A stretch of 34,052 bases of DNA, from NCBI GenBank assembly GCA_014654035.1, contig JACWDQ010000012.1:1-34052 (forward strand), in the 5' to 3' direction. Made by a program: the position numbers and the translations under genes. Each line of letters opens with the position of its first letter. The stretch's first letter is position 1. Shown piece after piece: positions 26,181 through 34,052 of this stretch. The notes beneath the pieces were generated by a model. That model worked only from the letters and a program-made list of their open reading frames with translations, did no database searches and was not told the origin of the DNA. This stretch comes from Pelagibacterales bacterium SAG-MED19 (lineage in GTDB: Bacteria > Pseudomonadota > Alphaproteobacteria > Pelagibacterales > Pelagibacteraceae).

Positions 26181-27062
26181 TTAAATTTGAGTATCCATCC
26201 AAACTGAGGCAACTAGCTTAGTTATCTCTCTAATTTTTCCAATATATTCTGCTCTTTGGGCAACACTAATTGCACCACGAGCATCTAATATATTAAATAC
26301 ATGACTTGCTTTTAAGCATTGATCATAAGCTGGTAAAGATATCTTTTTTTCAGCTAATGACTTTGCTTCACCCTCATACATTTCAAACATCTTAAAGAGA
26401 TTTTCTGTATTAGCATGTTCAAAATTATATGCAGAAAATTCTTTTTCAGATTGATGAAAAACTTCTCTATATTTGATATCTTCATTATTCCAAATTAAAT
26501 CATAAACATTTTTTTTCTGTTGGGTGAACATACATATTCTTTCTAAGCCATATGTAATTTCAACAGAAACAGGTTTACATTCAAAGCCAGCCATTTGTTG
26601 AAAATATGTAAATTGAGTTATTTCCATACCATCACACCAAACTTCCCAACCAAGTCCAGCTGCTCCCAATGTAGGACTTTCCCAGTCGTCTTCGACAAAT
26701 CTGATATCATGATTTTTATGATCAATTCCTATTACTGATAAACTATTTAAATAAAGTTTTTTTATATTCGAAGGAGAGGGTTTTATTATTACTTGAAATT
26801 GATAGTAATGCTGAAGTCTATTTGGATTATCACCGTATCTTCCATCGGTTGGTCTTCTAGAGGGTTGTACATAAGCAGCTTTCCATGGCTTAGACCCAAG
26901 GGATCTTAAAGTAGTTGCTGGATGAAATGTTCCCGCTCCTACTTCTATATCATAAGGTTGTAAAATTATACAACCATGCTTACTCCAAAACTTTTGTAAA
27001 TTTAAGATTGTATCTTGAAAAGTTTGAAACTTTTGTTTTTTTTTTAAATTTTTAGAGGCCAT
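26181..27062 (-). CDS. glyQ: Glycyl-tRNA synthetase, alpha subunit
   Basis: The class II catalytic subunit is recognised by [39 protein letters not shown] in outline, [37 protein letters not shown] and [20 protein letters not shown] start at ATG 27062 ([12 protein letters not shown]), giving 293 residues, typical for GlyQ. The longer frame to 27113 lies inside sppA and adds seventeen unconserved residues. With the chosen start the gene overlaps the sppA stop by 11 bases. GlyQ activates glycine and joins GlyS to charge tRNA-Gly. Confidence 0.96.
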   Translation of the reverse strand: MASKNLKKKQKFQTFQDTILNLQKFWSKHGCIILQPYDIEVGAGTFHPATTLRSLGSKPWKAAYVQPSRRPTDGRYGDNPNRLQHYYQFQVIIKPSPSNIKKLYLNSLSVIGIDHKNHDIRFVEDDWESPTLGAAGLGWEVWCDGMEITQFTYFQQMAGFECKPVSVEITYGLERICMFTQQKKNVYDLIWNNEDIKYREVFHQSEKEFSAYNFEHANTENLFKMFEMYEGEAKSLAEKKISLPAYDQCLKASHVFNILDARGAISVAQRAEYIGKIREITKLVASVWMDTQI

Positions 27063-27858
27063 ATCTTTGCCAGACTGATTTTTCATCCAGTATATTTGCC
27101 AATTGGTCAACATGGTCGTTTGATGATGATAATTTTTTACTTAACCAGCCTTTTGTTTTTTCAAATTTTTTGATTACTACATCTTCCCCGAATTTTTCTT
27201 TTAATACCTGATTAGCATCTCCAATCTCATCTATTAAACCAAGATCTTTAGCTTTGCTACCAGACCAGAATTCTCCAGAAAAAAGTTCTATTTCAGATTT
27301 TTTAAGTTTAGAACCTCTACTTTTTTCAACAACGTTAATAAAATCTTTATGCAAATCTAATTGAATATTTTTTAATCTTTCTATGTCTTCTTTTTTTTCA
27401 TCAAGAAAAGGGTCAAGGGTACTTTTGTTTTTACCAGCGGTATGAACTCTTCTTTCTATCCCAATTTTTTTTATGAGTTCTGTAAATCCGAAAGAGGAGT
27501 AAATAACACCTATAGAACCAATTATTGAACTAGAGTTTGCATATATTTCATCACCAGCACACGCAATTAAATACCCACCTGATGCAGCAACATCTTCAGC
27601 AAAGACAATAACTTTTTTTTTATTTTTTTTTGCCTGCTGTCTTATAAAATTATAAATAAGGTGTGATTGAACTGGAGATCCACCTGGTGAATTAATAGTT
27701 ATCGCAACACAAAGTGCTTTTTTAACAGAAAAAGCTTTTGAAATAATTTCTTCTTGGCTTGAAAAATCTATCCCTTGCTTAAATTTACCTACATTTCCTA
27801 TTACCCCACTCAATTTTATATGAGGGATAATTTTTTTCTTTTTAAAAAAAGAGAACAT
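27052..27858 (-). CDS. sppA: S49-family peptidase, SppA/SohB-like
   Basis: The 268-residue protein has the single-domain signal-peptide-peptidase fold: [17 protein letters not shown] near residues 53-69, nucleophile Ser93 in [19 protein letters not shown], and general-base Lys145 in [12 protein letters not shown]. The 52-residue spacing of Ser and Lys equals that of B. subtilis SppA. These enzymes degrade cleaved signal peptides or small membrane peptides. No N-terminal membrane helix is visible: the start [16 protein letters not shown] is basic and amphipathic, so the enzyme may be peripheral rather than anchored. It leads the sppA-glyQ-glyS-ppdK run and is divergent from ispB across 115 bases. 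Confidence 0.9.
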   Translation of the reverse strand: MFSFFKKKKIIPHIKLSGVIGNVGKFKQGIDFSSQEEIISKAFSVKKALCVAITINSPGGSPVQSHLIYNFIRQQAKKNKKKVIVFAEDVAASGGYLIACAGDEIYANSSSIIGSIGVIYSSFGFTELIKKIGIERRVHTAGKNKSTLDPFLDEKKEDIERLKNIQLDLHKDFINVVEKSRGSKLKKSEIELFSGEFWSGSKAKDLGLIDEIGDANQVLKEKFGEDVVIKKFEKTKGWLSKKLSSSNDHVDQLANILDEKSVWQRYGL

Positions 27859-27926
27859 TTTAAACCTTTATAGAATTTTTAAATGAATATAAAGACACCT
27901 TATAATTGAAGATTCAGGTGCGTCAA

Positions 27927-27958
27927 TTGATAAGTAATAAATTTAAAGTTATTATACT
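27927..27958 (+). promoter_or_regulatory. Candidate promoter for ispB in the sppA/ispB divergent spacer
   Basis: TTGATA (27927-27932) and TATACT (27953-27958) face the plus strand with a long 20-base spacer; transcription would begin near 27965, about 9 bases before the ATG at 27974. The rest of the 115-base spacer is AT-rich, and TATAAA-like sequence upstream of sppA may serve the minus strand. Confidence 0.3.
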
Positions 27959-27973
27959 AGTTTATGCACTTAA

Positions 27974-28987
27974 ATGGGAACTGTAGTCCAACTAAAAAAC
28001 CAAATTAATAATTCTTATTTTCAACTTAAAAACTCAGTTGAGGATAAATTAATATTGGTAGAAGAAAAAATTAAATCAAAACTTAGTAGTGATGTAGAAC
28101 TAGTTCAAAAAATGACTAGCTATCACCTGGGTACAGGTGGAAAAAAGTTGCGAGCTTTATTAACATTGGGTTCTGCTAAAATGTGTGGTTATTCAAAAGG
28201 TACTAGAGATATAAATTTGGCTGCCTGTGTTGAATTAATACACTCTGCAACTCTAATGCATGATGATGTTATTGATAATGGATCTCTCAGAAGAGGTAAA
28301 AAAACATTAAACAAAATTTGGGACAATCACTCATCTGTATTAATTGGAGATTACTTGCTGAGTAGATGCTTTGAAATGATGGTTGAAGATGGAAATTTAG
28401 AGGTATTAAAATTACTATCTTCTACGTCTTCAAAAATTGCTCAAGGAGAAATATTACAACTTCAACACCAGGGTGAAGTTGATATGCTCGAAGAAACTTA
28501 TCTTAAAATTATATCTGCAAAAACTGCTGAATTATTTGCAGCAGCAACAAAAGTTGGAGCAATATTATCAAATATGAAAAATAAAGAAAAAGAAGCTTTA
28601 GAATTTTATGGAAGAAACCTTGGTTTAACATTTCAAATTGCTGATGATACTTTAGATTATAATTCCGAATTAAAATTATTTGGAAAAAAAATTGGACAAG
28701 ATTTTTATGAGGGAAAGATCACTTTACCTATAATTCTATTATTTCAAAAAGCAAACATTCAAGAGAAAAAGTTTTTAAAAGATATTTTCTTAAAAGATAA
28801 TAGAAGCGAAAATGACTTAGATTATTCTTTATCATTAATTAAGAAATATGATGTGATTAAAGCATGTTATCAAAAAGCAGAGCATTATATTAACCTTGCT
28901 TCAAATGCTTTATCATTATTTAAGGACTCTGAAGAAAAAAATATCCTTGAAAATTTAACTTCTTTTAGTTTAGAAAGAAACTTTTAA
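27974..28987 (+). CDS. ispB: Long-chain polyprenyl (octaprenyl-type) diphosphate synthase
   Basis: The 337-residue trans-prenyltransferase has the first aspartate-rich motif LMHDDVIDNGSLRRG (DDxxD at 97-101), preceded by GGKKLRALLT (IPP binding), and the second in FQIADDTLDYNS. The DDxxD form without an insertion, and the small residues before it, fit long-chain synthases that make the ubiquinone side chain, unlike the DDxxxxD of ispA at the other end of the window. Chain length (eight to ten units) cannot be fixed from sequence. It is divergent from sppA and its stop overlaps that of pdxH by 4 bases. Confidence 0.92.
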   Translation: MGTVVQLKNQINNSYFQLKNSVEDKLILVEEKIKSKLSSDVELVQKMTSYHLGTGGKKLRALLTLGSAKMCGYSKGTRDINLAACVELIHSATLMHDDVIDNGSLRRGKKTLNKIWDNHSSVLIGDYLLSRCFEMMVEDGNLEVLKLLSSTSSKIAQGEILQLQHQGEVDMLEETYLKIISAKTAELFAAATKVGAILSNMKNKEKEALEFYGRNLGLTFQIADDTLDYNSELKLFGKKIGQDFYEGKITLPIILLFQKANIQEKKFLKDIFLKDNRSENDLDYSLSLIKKYDVIKACYQKAEHYINLASNALSLFKDSEEKNILENLTSFSLERNF

Positions 28988-29610
28988 GGACTTAAAAGAG
29001 TTTTAATCCAAATATTTTTCTCGTTTAAGGTATACTTTAACCTTTCATGTATCCTGTTGTCACCATCTAGCCAAAATTCAATACTTGATGGTTTTAAATT
29101 CCAGCCAGACCAATGATCAGGTCTAGGTACATTTTTTATATCATTATATTTTTTTTTGAAATTTTCTAAATTATTTAAAAGTTCTTCTCTACTTTTTAAA
29201 ATGCTACTTTGTTTAGAGGCCCAAGCCCCAATTCTACTTTCATAAGCTCTAGTTTTATAATAATTGTCAGCAATTTTATCGTCTACTTGTTTTAATCTTC
29301 CATTAATTCTTATTTGTCTTAATAGACTTTTCCAATGAAAGCACATTGTTGCGTTTGGATTTTCTTTTATTTCATTTCCCTTTTGACTATTTAAATTTGT
29401 GTAAAACACAAATCCATTTTTATCAAAATCTTTAAGAAGAACCATTCTTACAGAAGGAATACCTTTTTTATTAGCTGTTCCTAAGGCTAAAGCGTTTGGA
29501 TCATTAATTTCTTTACTTTTTGCCTCTTCAAACCATTTTTCAAATAGTTCAAATGGGTTATCAAGATCTAAAAAGCATTTATCAAGCCCTAATGAGTTTT
29601 TTTCATTCAT
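28984..29610 (-). CDS. pdxH: Pyridoxine/pyridoxamine 5'-phosphate oxidase
   Basis: PdxH makes pyridoxal 5'-phosphate with FMN and oxygen. The 208 residues contain PFELFEKWFEEA, SVRMVLLKDFDKNGFVFYTN (FMN binding), MCFHWKSLLRQIRINGRLK, GAWASKQSS and the C-terminal RPDHWSGWNLKPSSIEFW with DNRIHERLKY, the signature of the PdxH dimerisation region. The extreme C-terminus reads TLLSP where most members have RLxP. The gene is divergent from aroC across 33 bases and convergent with ispB. Confidence 0.95.
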   Translation of the reverse strand: MNEKNSLGLDKCFLDLDNPFELFEKWFEEAKSKEINDPNALALGTANKKGIPSVRMVLLKDFDKNGFVFYTNLNSQKGNEIKENPNATMCFHWKSLLRQIRINGRLKQVDDKIADNYYKTRAYESRIGAWASKQSSILKSREELLNNLENFKKKYNDIKNVPRPDHWSGWNLKPSSIEFWLDGDNRIHERLKYTLNEKNIWIKTLLSP

Positions 29611-29630
29611 AATTTAAACAAAATATTCTA

Positions 29631-29636
29631 TATAAT
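29631..29636 (+). promoter_or_regulatory. Consensus -10 box immediately before aroC
   Basis: TATAAT matches the -10 consensus exactly and ends 7 bases before the aroC ATG at 29644. Transcription starting six to eight bases downstream would begin at or next to the start codon, so the mRNA would be leaderless. The whole divergent spacer to pdxH is only 33 bases. No clear -35 is seen. Confidence 0.45.
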
Positions 29637-29643
29637 ATAGATA

Positions 29644-30726
29644 ATGTCATTTAATACTTTTGGAAAGTTTTTTCGTTTTACTACCTGGGGAGAGTCCCAT
29701 GGTCCTGCGATTGGCTGTATAATTGATGGTTGTCCTCCATTAATTCAGCTTAAAGAGCATGATATTCAAAAAGAATTGGACAAAAGAAAACCTGGTCAAT
29801 CAAAATTTACAACTCAAAGAAAAGAGAGTGATAAAGTTGAAATCCTTTCTGGTGTTTTTGAAGGAAAAACGACTGGAACCCCTATAGCGCTGATCATTTA
29901 TAATGAGGATATGAGATCAAAAGATTACAAGAGTATTAAAGATAAGTTTAGACCTGGTCATGCTGATTTTACATATTTTAAAAAATATGGAATTAGAGAT
30001 TACAGAGGTGGAGGAAGGTCCTCTGCTAGAGAAACGGCATCAAGAGTTGCAGCAGGTGCAGTTGCCAAAAAAGTTTTAGAAAAAAAATTAGGAAAAAAAT
30101 TTAAAATTTCTGCTGCAGTAACACAACTTGGTATTCTAGGTTGTGATACTACAAAATGGGATGATAAAATAATAAATAAGAATCCATTTTTTTGCCCTGA
30201 CAAATCAATCTTAAAGATATGGGAAAAGTATCTCCTAAGCATCAGAAAAGCGGGTTCATCTTGCGGTGCCATAATTGAGGTAAGAGCCAATGGCATTCCA
30301 GCAGGATTAGGGGCACCAATTTATTCTAAATTAGACTCGGACATCGCATCAGCAATGATGAGTATTAATGCAGTAAAAGGTGTAAATATTGGTTCTGGAA
30401 TGAACTCTGCTCAATTATCTGGTGAGGAAAATTCAGATGAAATTTCTCAAAATAAAACAAAAATGAAATTTAATTCAAATAATGCTGGTGGAATTCTTGG
30501 TGGTATTTCCTCTGGACAAGAGATTATTGTATCATTTGCTGTTAAACCAACATCTTCAATTTTAAAAAGTAGAAAAACAATAAATAAATTTGGAAAAAAT
30601 ACTACAATATCTGTAAAAGGCAGACATGATCCTTGTGTAGGCATTAGAGCAGTGCCAGTAGGTGAAGCTATGCTTTCATGTGTTTTGCTAGACCATTATC
30701 TTATGCACAAAGCTCAGTGTGATTAA
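29644..30726 (+). CDS. aroC: Chorismate synthase
   Basis: AroC converts EPSP to chorismate using reduced FMN, the last step of the shikimate pathway. The 360-residue protein carries the three family signatures: [21 protein letters not shown] in outline at the N-terminus, [20 protein letters not shown] near residue 123 and [18 protein letters not shown] near the C-terminus (about 327-344). Length and motifs are complete. It stands alone between divergent pdxH and convergent dxs (5-base gap), so it is probably a single-gene transcript. Confidence 0.97.
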   Translation: MSFNTFGKFFRFTTWGESHGPAIGCIIDGCPPLIQLKEHDIQKELDKRKPGQSKFTTQRKESDKVEILSGVFEGKTTGTPIALIIYNEDMRSKDYKSIKDKFRPGHADFTYFKKYGIRDYRGGGRSSARETASRVAAGAVAKKVLEKKLGKKFKISAAVTQLGILGCDTTKWDDKIINKNPFFCPDKSILKIWEKYLLSIRKAGSSCGAIIEVRANGIPAGLGAPIYSKLDSDIASAMMSINAVKGVNIGSGMNSAQLSGEENSDEISQNKTKMKFNSNNAGGILGGISSGQEIIVSFAVKPTSSILKSRKTINKFGKNTTISVKGRHDPCVGIRAVPVGEAMLSCVLLDHYLMHKAQCD

Positions 30727-30731
30727 GTTGA

Positions 30732-32645
30732 TTATTTCTGTTTTTGTAAAACAATATTTGAATTCAAAACATCTAAAACTTTTTCTTCAATTGAATAAGA
30801 ATCTAAATTAGCAGCTTTATACATCTTATCAGGTGTATCCTGATCTATAAAAATATCAGGTAATGTCATGGATCTAAATTTTAAATTTGAGTCCATTAAA
30901 CCTTTTTTTGTTAAAAAATTAATAACATGTGAACCAAAACCTCCTATAGAGCCTTCCTCAATAGTCAAAATTGCCTCGTGTGTCGTAGCTAATTGCCAAA
31001 TAAGATTCTCATCCAAAGGTTTTGCAAATCTAGCATCTACTATTGTCATGTTAATACCCTTTTTTTTCAAACTTTCAGATGCTTTTAAAGTTTCATTCAA
31101 TCTTGCTCCAAAATTTAAGATAGCAATTTTTTTTCCATCATTGATAATTCTGGATTTTCCTATCTCAATCTTTTCATTTATTGAAGGTAGGATAGAACCT
31201 ACTCCTGTGCCTCTTGGATACCTGAAAGCACATGGCCTATCATTAATTTCTGTTGAGGTATTTATCATTCTTACTAATTCTGCTTCATCACTAGCAGCCA
31301 TTACAACAAAATTTGGCAATGTAGATAAATAAGTTGTATCAAAACTTCCAGCATGTGTGGGTCCATCCGCGCCAACCAATCCTGCTCTGTCAATTGCAAA
31401 TCTTACAGGCAGGCTTTGAATTGCTACATCATGAACTACTTGGTCATAGGCTCTTTGCAAGAAGGTTGAATAGATTGCTGCATAAGGTTTGAAATTTTCG
31501 GTAGCCAATCCTGCAGCAAACGTTACAGCATGTTGTTCTGCAATTCCAACATCGAAAGTTCTTTCTGGAAATTCTTTTCGAAAAATATCTAGACCTGTCC
31601 CATCTGGCATTGCTGCAGTTATAGCAACAATTTTACTATCTTTTTTTGCATGCTGAACCAAAGTATTAGCAAAAACTTTTGTAAATGATGGTAAATTATT
31701 TGAGCTTTTTGTTTGTTCACCGGTTTTTACATTAAATTGTGATACTCCATGGAAATTATCTTTTGCTTTTTCAGCAAAAGAATAACCTTTTCCTTTTTTA
31801 GTTTTAATATGAATTAAAATTGGCCCCTCATGTTTTGAGTCTCTAGCATTCTTTAGTATCGGAATTAACGAACTTAAATCATGGCCGTCAATCGGACCAA
31901 TATAATAAAATCCAAGTGAACTAAATAAAGTTCCACCTGTTACAGCTGACCTGAGTAAATCCTCAGCTTTACCAGCTTTTGCACTAAATCTTTTAGAAAA
32001 TGCAGAGGTAATAAGTTTAATAGTTTCTCTTAAACTAAAATAAATTTTACCTGAAAAAATTTTAGCTAGATAAGTACCCATTGCTCCAACAGGTCTAGCA
32101 ATCGACATATCATTATCATTCAGAATAACAATCATTTTTGTTTTAGAGGCTCCAGCATTATTCATTGCTTCATAAGCCATACCTGCGCTGATAGCACCAT
32201 CACCTATGACTGCAACAACATTATCTGATTTATTAGAAAGTTTATTGGCTTCAGCAATACCTAAAGCAGAAGAAATTGAAGTTGAACTATGTGCTGCTCC
32301 AAAAGGATCATATTCACTCTCCGATCTTTTTGTGAAACCAGAAAGACCACCTCCTTGTCTTAGTGTTCTAATCTTATCTTTCCGTCCTGTTAAAATTTTA
32401 TGAGGATAGCATTGATGACCCACATCCCATACTAACTTATCATTTGGTGTGTTAAAAATATAATGAAGAGCAACCGTTAACTCAACAACTCCAAGGCTTG
32501 CTCCTAAATGACCTCCTGTGATAGATACTGCATCAATCATTTCATTTCTTAACTCATGAGCTACTTCTTGTAATTTTGATACAGGAACCTTTTTAAGGTC
32601 TGATGGAAAATTTATTTTATCTAAAAATTTATATTCTTTTTTCAT
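30732..32645 (-). CDS. dxs: 1-deoxy-D-xylulose-5-phosphate synthase
   Basis: Dxs condenses pyruvate with glyceraldehyde 3-phosphate, opening the MEP isoprenoid pathway. The 637 residues have [36 protein letters not shown], the thiamine motif [20 protein letters not shown] with [24 protein letters not shown] (catalytic Glu) and [18 protein letters not shown]. All are intact. The start overlaps the ispA stop by 4 bases (ATGA), giving the conserved xseB-ispA-dxs order also found in E. coli. Products feed ispA, ispB and miaA. Confidence 0.97.
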   Translation of the reverse strand: MKKEYKFLDKINFPSDLKKVPVSKLQEVAHELRNEMIDAVSITGGHLGASLGVVELTVALHYIFNTPNDKLVWDVGHQCYPHKILTGRKDKIRTLRQGGGLSGFTKRSESEYDPFGAAHSSTSISSALGIAEANKLSNKSDNVVAVIGDGAISAGMAYEAMNNAGASKTKMIVILNDNDMSIARPVGAMGTYLAKIFSGKIYFSLRETIKLITSAFSKRFSAKAGKAEDLLRSAVTGGTLFSSLGFYYIGPIDGHDLSSLIPILKNARDSKHEGPILIHIKTKKGKGYSFAEKAKDNFHGVSQFNVKTGEQTKSSNNLPSFTKVFANTLVQHAKKDSKIVAITAAMPDGTGLDIFRKEFPERTFDVGIAEQHAVTFAAGLATENFKPYAAIYSTFLQRAYDQVVHDVAIQSLPVRFAIDRAGLVGADGPTHAGSFDTTYLSTLPNFVVMAASDEAELVRMINTSTEINDRPCAFRYPRGTGVGSILPSINEKIEIGKSRIINDGKKIAILNFGARLNETLKASESLKKKGINMTIVDARFAKPLDENLIWQLATTHEAILTIEEGSIGGFGSHVINFLTKKGLMDSNLKFRSMTLPDIFIDQDTPDKMYKAANLDSYSIEEKVLDVLNSNIVLQKQK

Positions 32646-33514
32646 TTATTTCTATTCAAAATATAGTCTAAAGTCTCAGATAGATTTTTTGATTTTGAAC
32701 CATATTTTTTTAATTTATTATTTATTTTAAAAATTAGTTTATTTCCATATTTAATAGTATTTTTGTAACCCAGTAAACTAATTAGAGTTGCTTTGCCCTT
32801 TTTTTTATCTTTACCAGTTTTTTTTCCCGCAACCAGTGAACTACCCCTATAATCAATTAGATCATCTGCAACCTGGAACAGTAGTCCAATATCAGCACCT
32901 ATGTTCTCAAATTTTTTGATTTCTTTGTTATTTCTTTTTTTTAAAATTAAAGGAGCTATACAACAAAAACTAAAAAGTTTTCCAGTTTTTTTAACCTCCA
33001 TATCAATAATTTTTTTTTTTGAAATTCTTTTATGCTCAAAACTTAAATCTAAATATTGCCCTCCAGCTATTCCAAGATGCCCTGAACTTTCTGAAATTTT
33101 ATTAATTAAGTTAATTTTAATTTTTTCAGTTATGTTTAAATTTTTGTTACTTAAAATTTCAAATGCCATTGTTAAAAGTGAGTTGCCAGCAAGAACAGCT
33201 GTGGACTCACCAAATTTAACATGCGTTGATGCTTTGCCTCTTCTTACCAAGTCATTGTCCATACATGGTAAATCATCATGTATTAATGAGTAAGCATGTA
33301 TACATTCAACTGCAGATCCTATTATGATTAATGATTTATAATCTAATTTAAATAATGTTCCAATATCAATCAAAATTTTTGATCTTATTTTTTTACCTCC
33401 TGAAAATAGACCATATTTCATAGGTATGATTAATTCTGATTTTTTTTGTTTTTTGATAAATCTTTTTAAAAATGAATTAGTGTCTTTGGCAATTTTATTT
33501 AATTTTTTTTGCAT
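32642..33514 (-). CDS. ispA: Short-chain polyprenyl (farnesyl-type) diphosphate synthase
   Basis: The 290-residue protein has the bacterial FPP-synthase form of the first aspartate motif, [20 protein letters not shown] (DDxxxxD), and the second in [13 protein letters not shown], with [14 protein letters not shown] near residue 38 for IPP binding and [13 protein letters not shown] in between. The Lys-rich C-terminus ([18 protein letters not shown]) is usual. It makes farnesyl, or possibly geranylgeranyl, diphosphate as precursor for the long-chain enzyme. It overlaps xseB by 20 bases and dxs by 4. Confidence 0.94.
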   Translation of the reverse strand: MQKKLNKIAKDTNSFLKRFIKKQKKSELIIPMKYGLFSGGKKIRSKILIDIGTLFKLDYKSLIIIGSAVECIHAYSLIHDDLPCMDNDLVRRGKASTHVKFGESTAVLAGNSLLTMAFEILSNKNLNITEKIKINLINKISESSGHLGIAGGQYLDLSFEHKRISKKKIIDMEVKKTGKLFSFCCIAPLILKKRNNKEIKKFENIGADIGLLFQVADDLIDYRGSSLVAGKKTGKDKKKGKATLISLLGYKNTIKYGNKLIFKINNKLKKYGSKSKNLSETLDYILNRNK

Positions 33515-33749
33515 TTTTTTTTGAAATAATTTTCAATATATTTTGTTTTGTTTTTTCATTAATATTCTTAACATCTTTTTGAAACTTTTTTTCAATGATA
33601 TTATTAAGTTTTAATAAGTTTTGGTAATTTTCTATAGAATTTCCTAGATCTTTTTGATTTTCTAAATCCTCAATCATCATGGTGGCTTCTTTGGTTAATT
33701 CCTCAAGAGATAAAGAATTATAATCGTTTGGTAAATTTTTATCTTTCAT
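33495..33749 (-). CDS. xseB: Exodeoxyribonuclease VII small subunit
   Basis: The 84-residue protein has the XseB pattern: YNSLSLEELTKEATMMIEDLENQKDLGNS in outline, i.e. a helical hairpin with a regularly spaced acidic/hydrophobic first helix, then IENYQNLLKLNNIIEKKF. The C-terminal basic tail [15 protein letters not shown] extends a little beyond the usual end. XseB binds the large subunit XseA, which is not in this window. The position before ispA is conserved. The start lies only 20 bases from the divergent tsaC/sua5 start. Confidence 0.88.
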   Translation of the reverse strand: MKDKNLPNDYNSLSLEELTKEATMMIEDLENQKDLGNSIENYQNLLKLNNIIEKKFQKDVKNINEKTKQNILKIISKKNAKKIK

Positions 33750-33768
33750 ATAATACTCTCAGATAATA
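33749..33768. promoter_or_regulatory. Overlapping divergent -10 boxes between xseB and tsaC/sua5
   Basis: The start codons are only 20 bases apart. TATAAT (33749-33754) on the plus strand would start the tsaC/sua5 transcript near 33761, and TATTAT on the minus strand (33768-33763) would start xseB near 33756. Both leaders would be under about ten bases, and the two -35 regions would lie inside the opposite genes. The motif matches are good; function is inferred. Confidence 0.4.
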
Positions 33769-33769
33769 C

Positions 33770-34052
33770 ATGAAGATTAATCTTGCAAATATTAAAAAAG
33801 CTAAAAAACTACTAAATAATAGAGAGTGTGTGGCCATACCTACTGAAACTGTTTATGGACTGGCTGGAAATGCTTATTCTGATGTTGCTTGTAAAAAAAT
33901 ATTTAAACTTAAAAAAAGACCTAAAAACAATCCTCTTATAGTTCACTATTATAATAGCCAAAGCTTAAAAAAGGATTGTAGTTTTAATAATACTTTTTTA
34001 AAATTGTATAAAAAATTTTGTCCTGGACCTATTACATTTATTTTAGATTTAA
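33770..34052 (+). CDS. tsaC: YrdC/Sua5-family threonylcarbamoyl-AMP synthase, 3' part beyond the window
   Basis: I translated 94 residues from ATG 33770 to the window edge: MKINLANIKKAKKLLNN, then CVAIPTETVYGLAGNAYSD, the family's phosphate/threonine-binding start, KIFKLKKRPKNNPLIVHYYN, matching the KxR...NPL substrate motif, and FCPGPITFILDL, the conserved PGP(I/L)T segment. The enzyme makes threonylcarbamoyl-AMP for the t6A37 modification of tRNAs reading ANN codons. Whether it is the short TsaC or the longer Sua5 form depends on the missing C-terminus. Confidence 0.93.
   Translation, partial: MKINLANIKKAKKLLNNRECVAIPTETVYGLAGNAYSDVACKKIFKLKKRPKNNPLIVHYYNSQSLKKDCSFNNTFLKLYKKFCPGPITFILDL

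Noticed and set aside
30000-30296. Minus-strand frame of 98 residues opposite aroC
   Set aside because: It is antisense to the conserved [11 protein letters not shown] region and has no recognisable features.

Overview
The window is a strongly AT-rich, very gene-dense bacterial chromosome segment that looks like a SAR11 alphaproteobacterium (Pelagibacterales, Candidatus Pelagibacter type). This rests on the low GC, the near absence of intergenic space, many 1-20 bp gene overlaps, alphaproteobacterial gene orders (hflK-hflC-DUF2065-degP, xseB-ispA-dxs, mreBCD-mrdA) and a circularly permuted two-piece tmRNA gene, a hallmark of alphaproteobacteria. I worked from sequence and family knowledge only; no database search was run.

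Layout. 1-5579 (minus): cell-shape genes mreB-mreC-mreD-mrdA (mrdA is cut by the left edge), abutting leuA upstream. 5658-9014 (minus): ilvB-ilvN-ilvC. With leuA these give acetolactate synthase, ketol-acid reductoisomerase and the first leucine-specific step. 9068-13560 (minus): hflK-hflC, a DUF2065 membrane protein, a periplasmic HtrA/DegP protease, then miaA. 13611-14441 (plus): an Mrp/ApbC-type P-loop ATPase. 14438-16909 (minus): thyX followed by an FkbM methyltransferase and a small 2-oxoglutarate/Fe(II) oxygenase-like protein. About 16953-17210 (plus): permuted ssrA. 17293-21359 (minus): an accessory-looking block of a GT2 glycosyltransferase, a radical SAM protein with unusual cysteine spacing, a multi-spanning GT-C-like membrane protein and an entericidin-like lipoprotein. 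21454-27858 (minus): sppA-like protease, glyQ, glyS, ppdK. 27974-34052: core isoprenoid, cofactor and aromatic metabolism (ispB plus; pdxH minus; aroC plus; dxs, ispA and xseB minus; partial tsaC/sua5 plus).

Most of the window is housekeeping. The unusual parts lie on both sides of ssrA: the FkbM/oxygenase pair after thyX, and the GT2/radical SAM/membrane protein block on the other side. They resemble a surface-glycan or lipid-modification cassette of the kind found in variable regions, next to a small stable RNA gene. Other points of interest are an MreC with a long C-terminal coiled coil and a two-cysteine tail, an acetolactate synthase whose thiamine-diphosphate motif has Glu instead of Asp, an Mrp lacking its usual N-terminal domain and CxxC pair, and divergent promoters so compact that several mRNAs should be leaderless or nearly so.

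Several long-ORF starts are wrong and were moved: thyX (the long version runs antisense through ssrA), leuA, glyS and glyQ. No intergenic stretch exceeds 300 bases other than the one filled by ssrA. I saw no tRNA, rRNA, IS element or CRISPR array, and no convincing rho-independent terminators.
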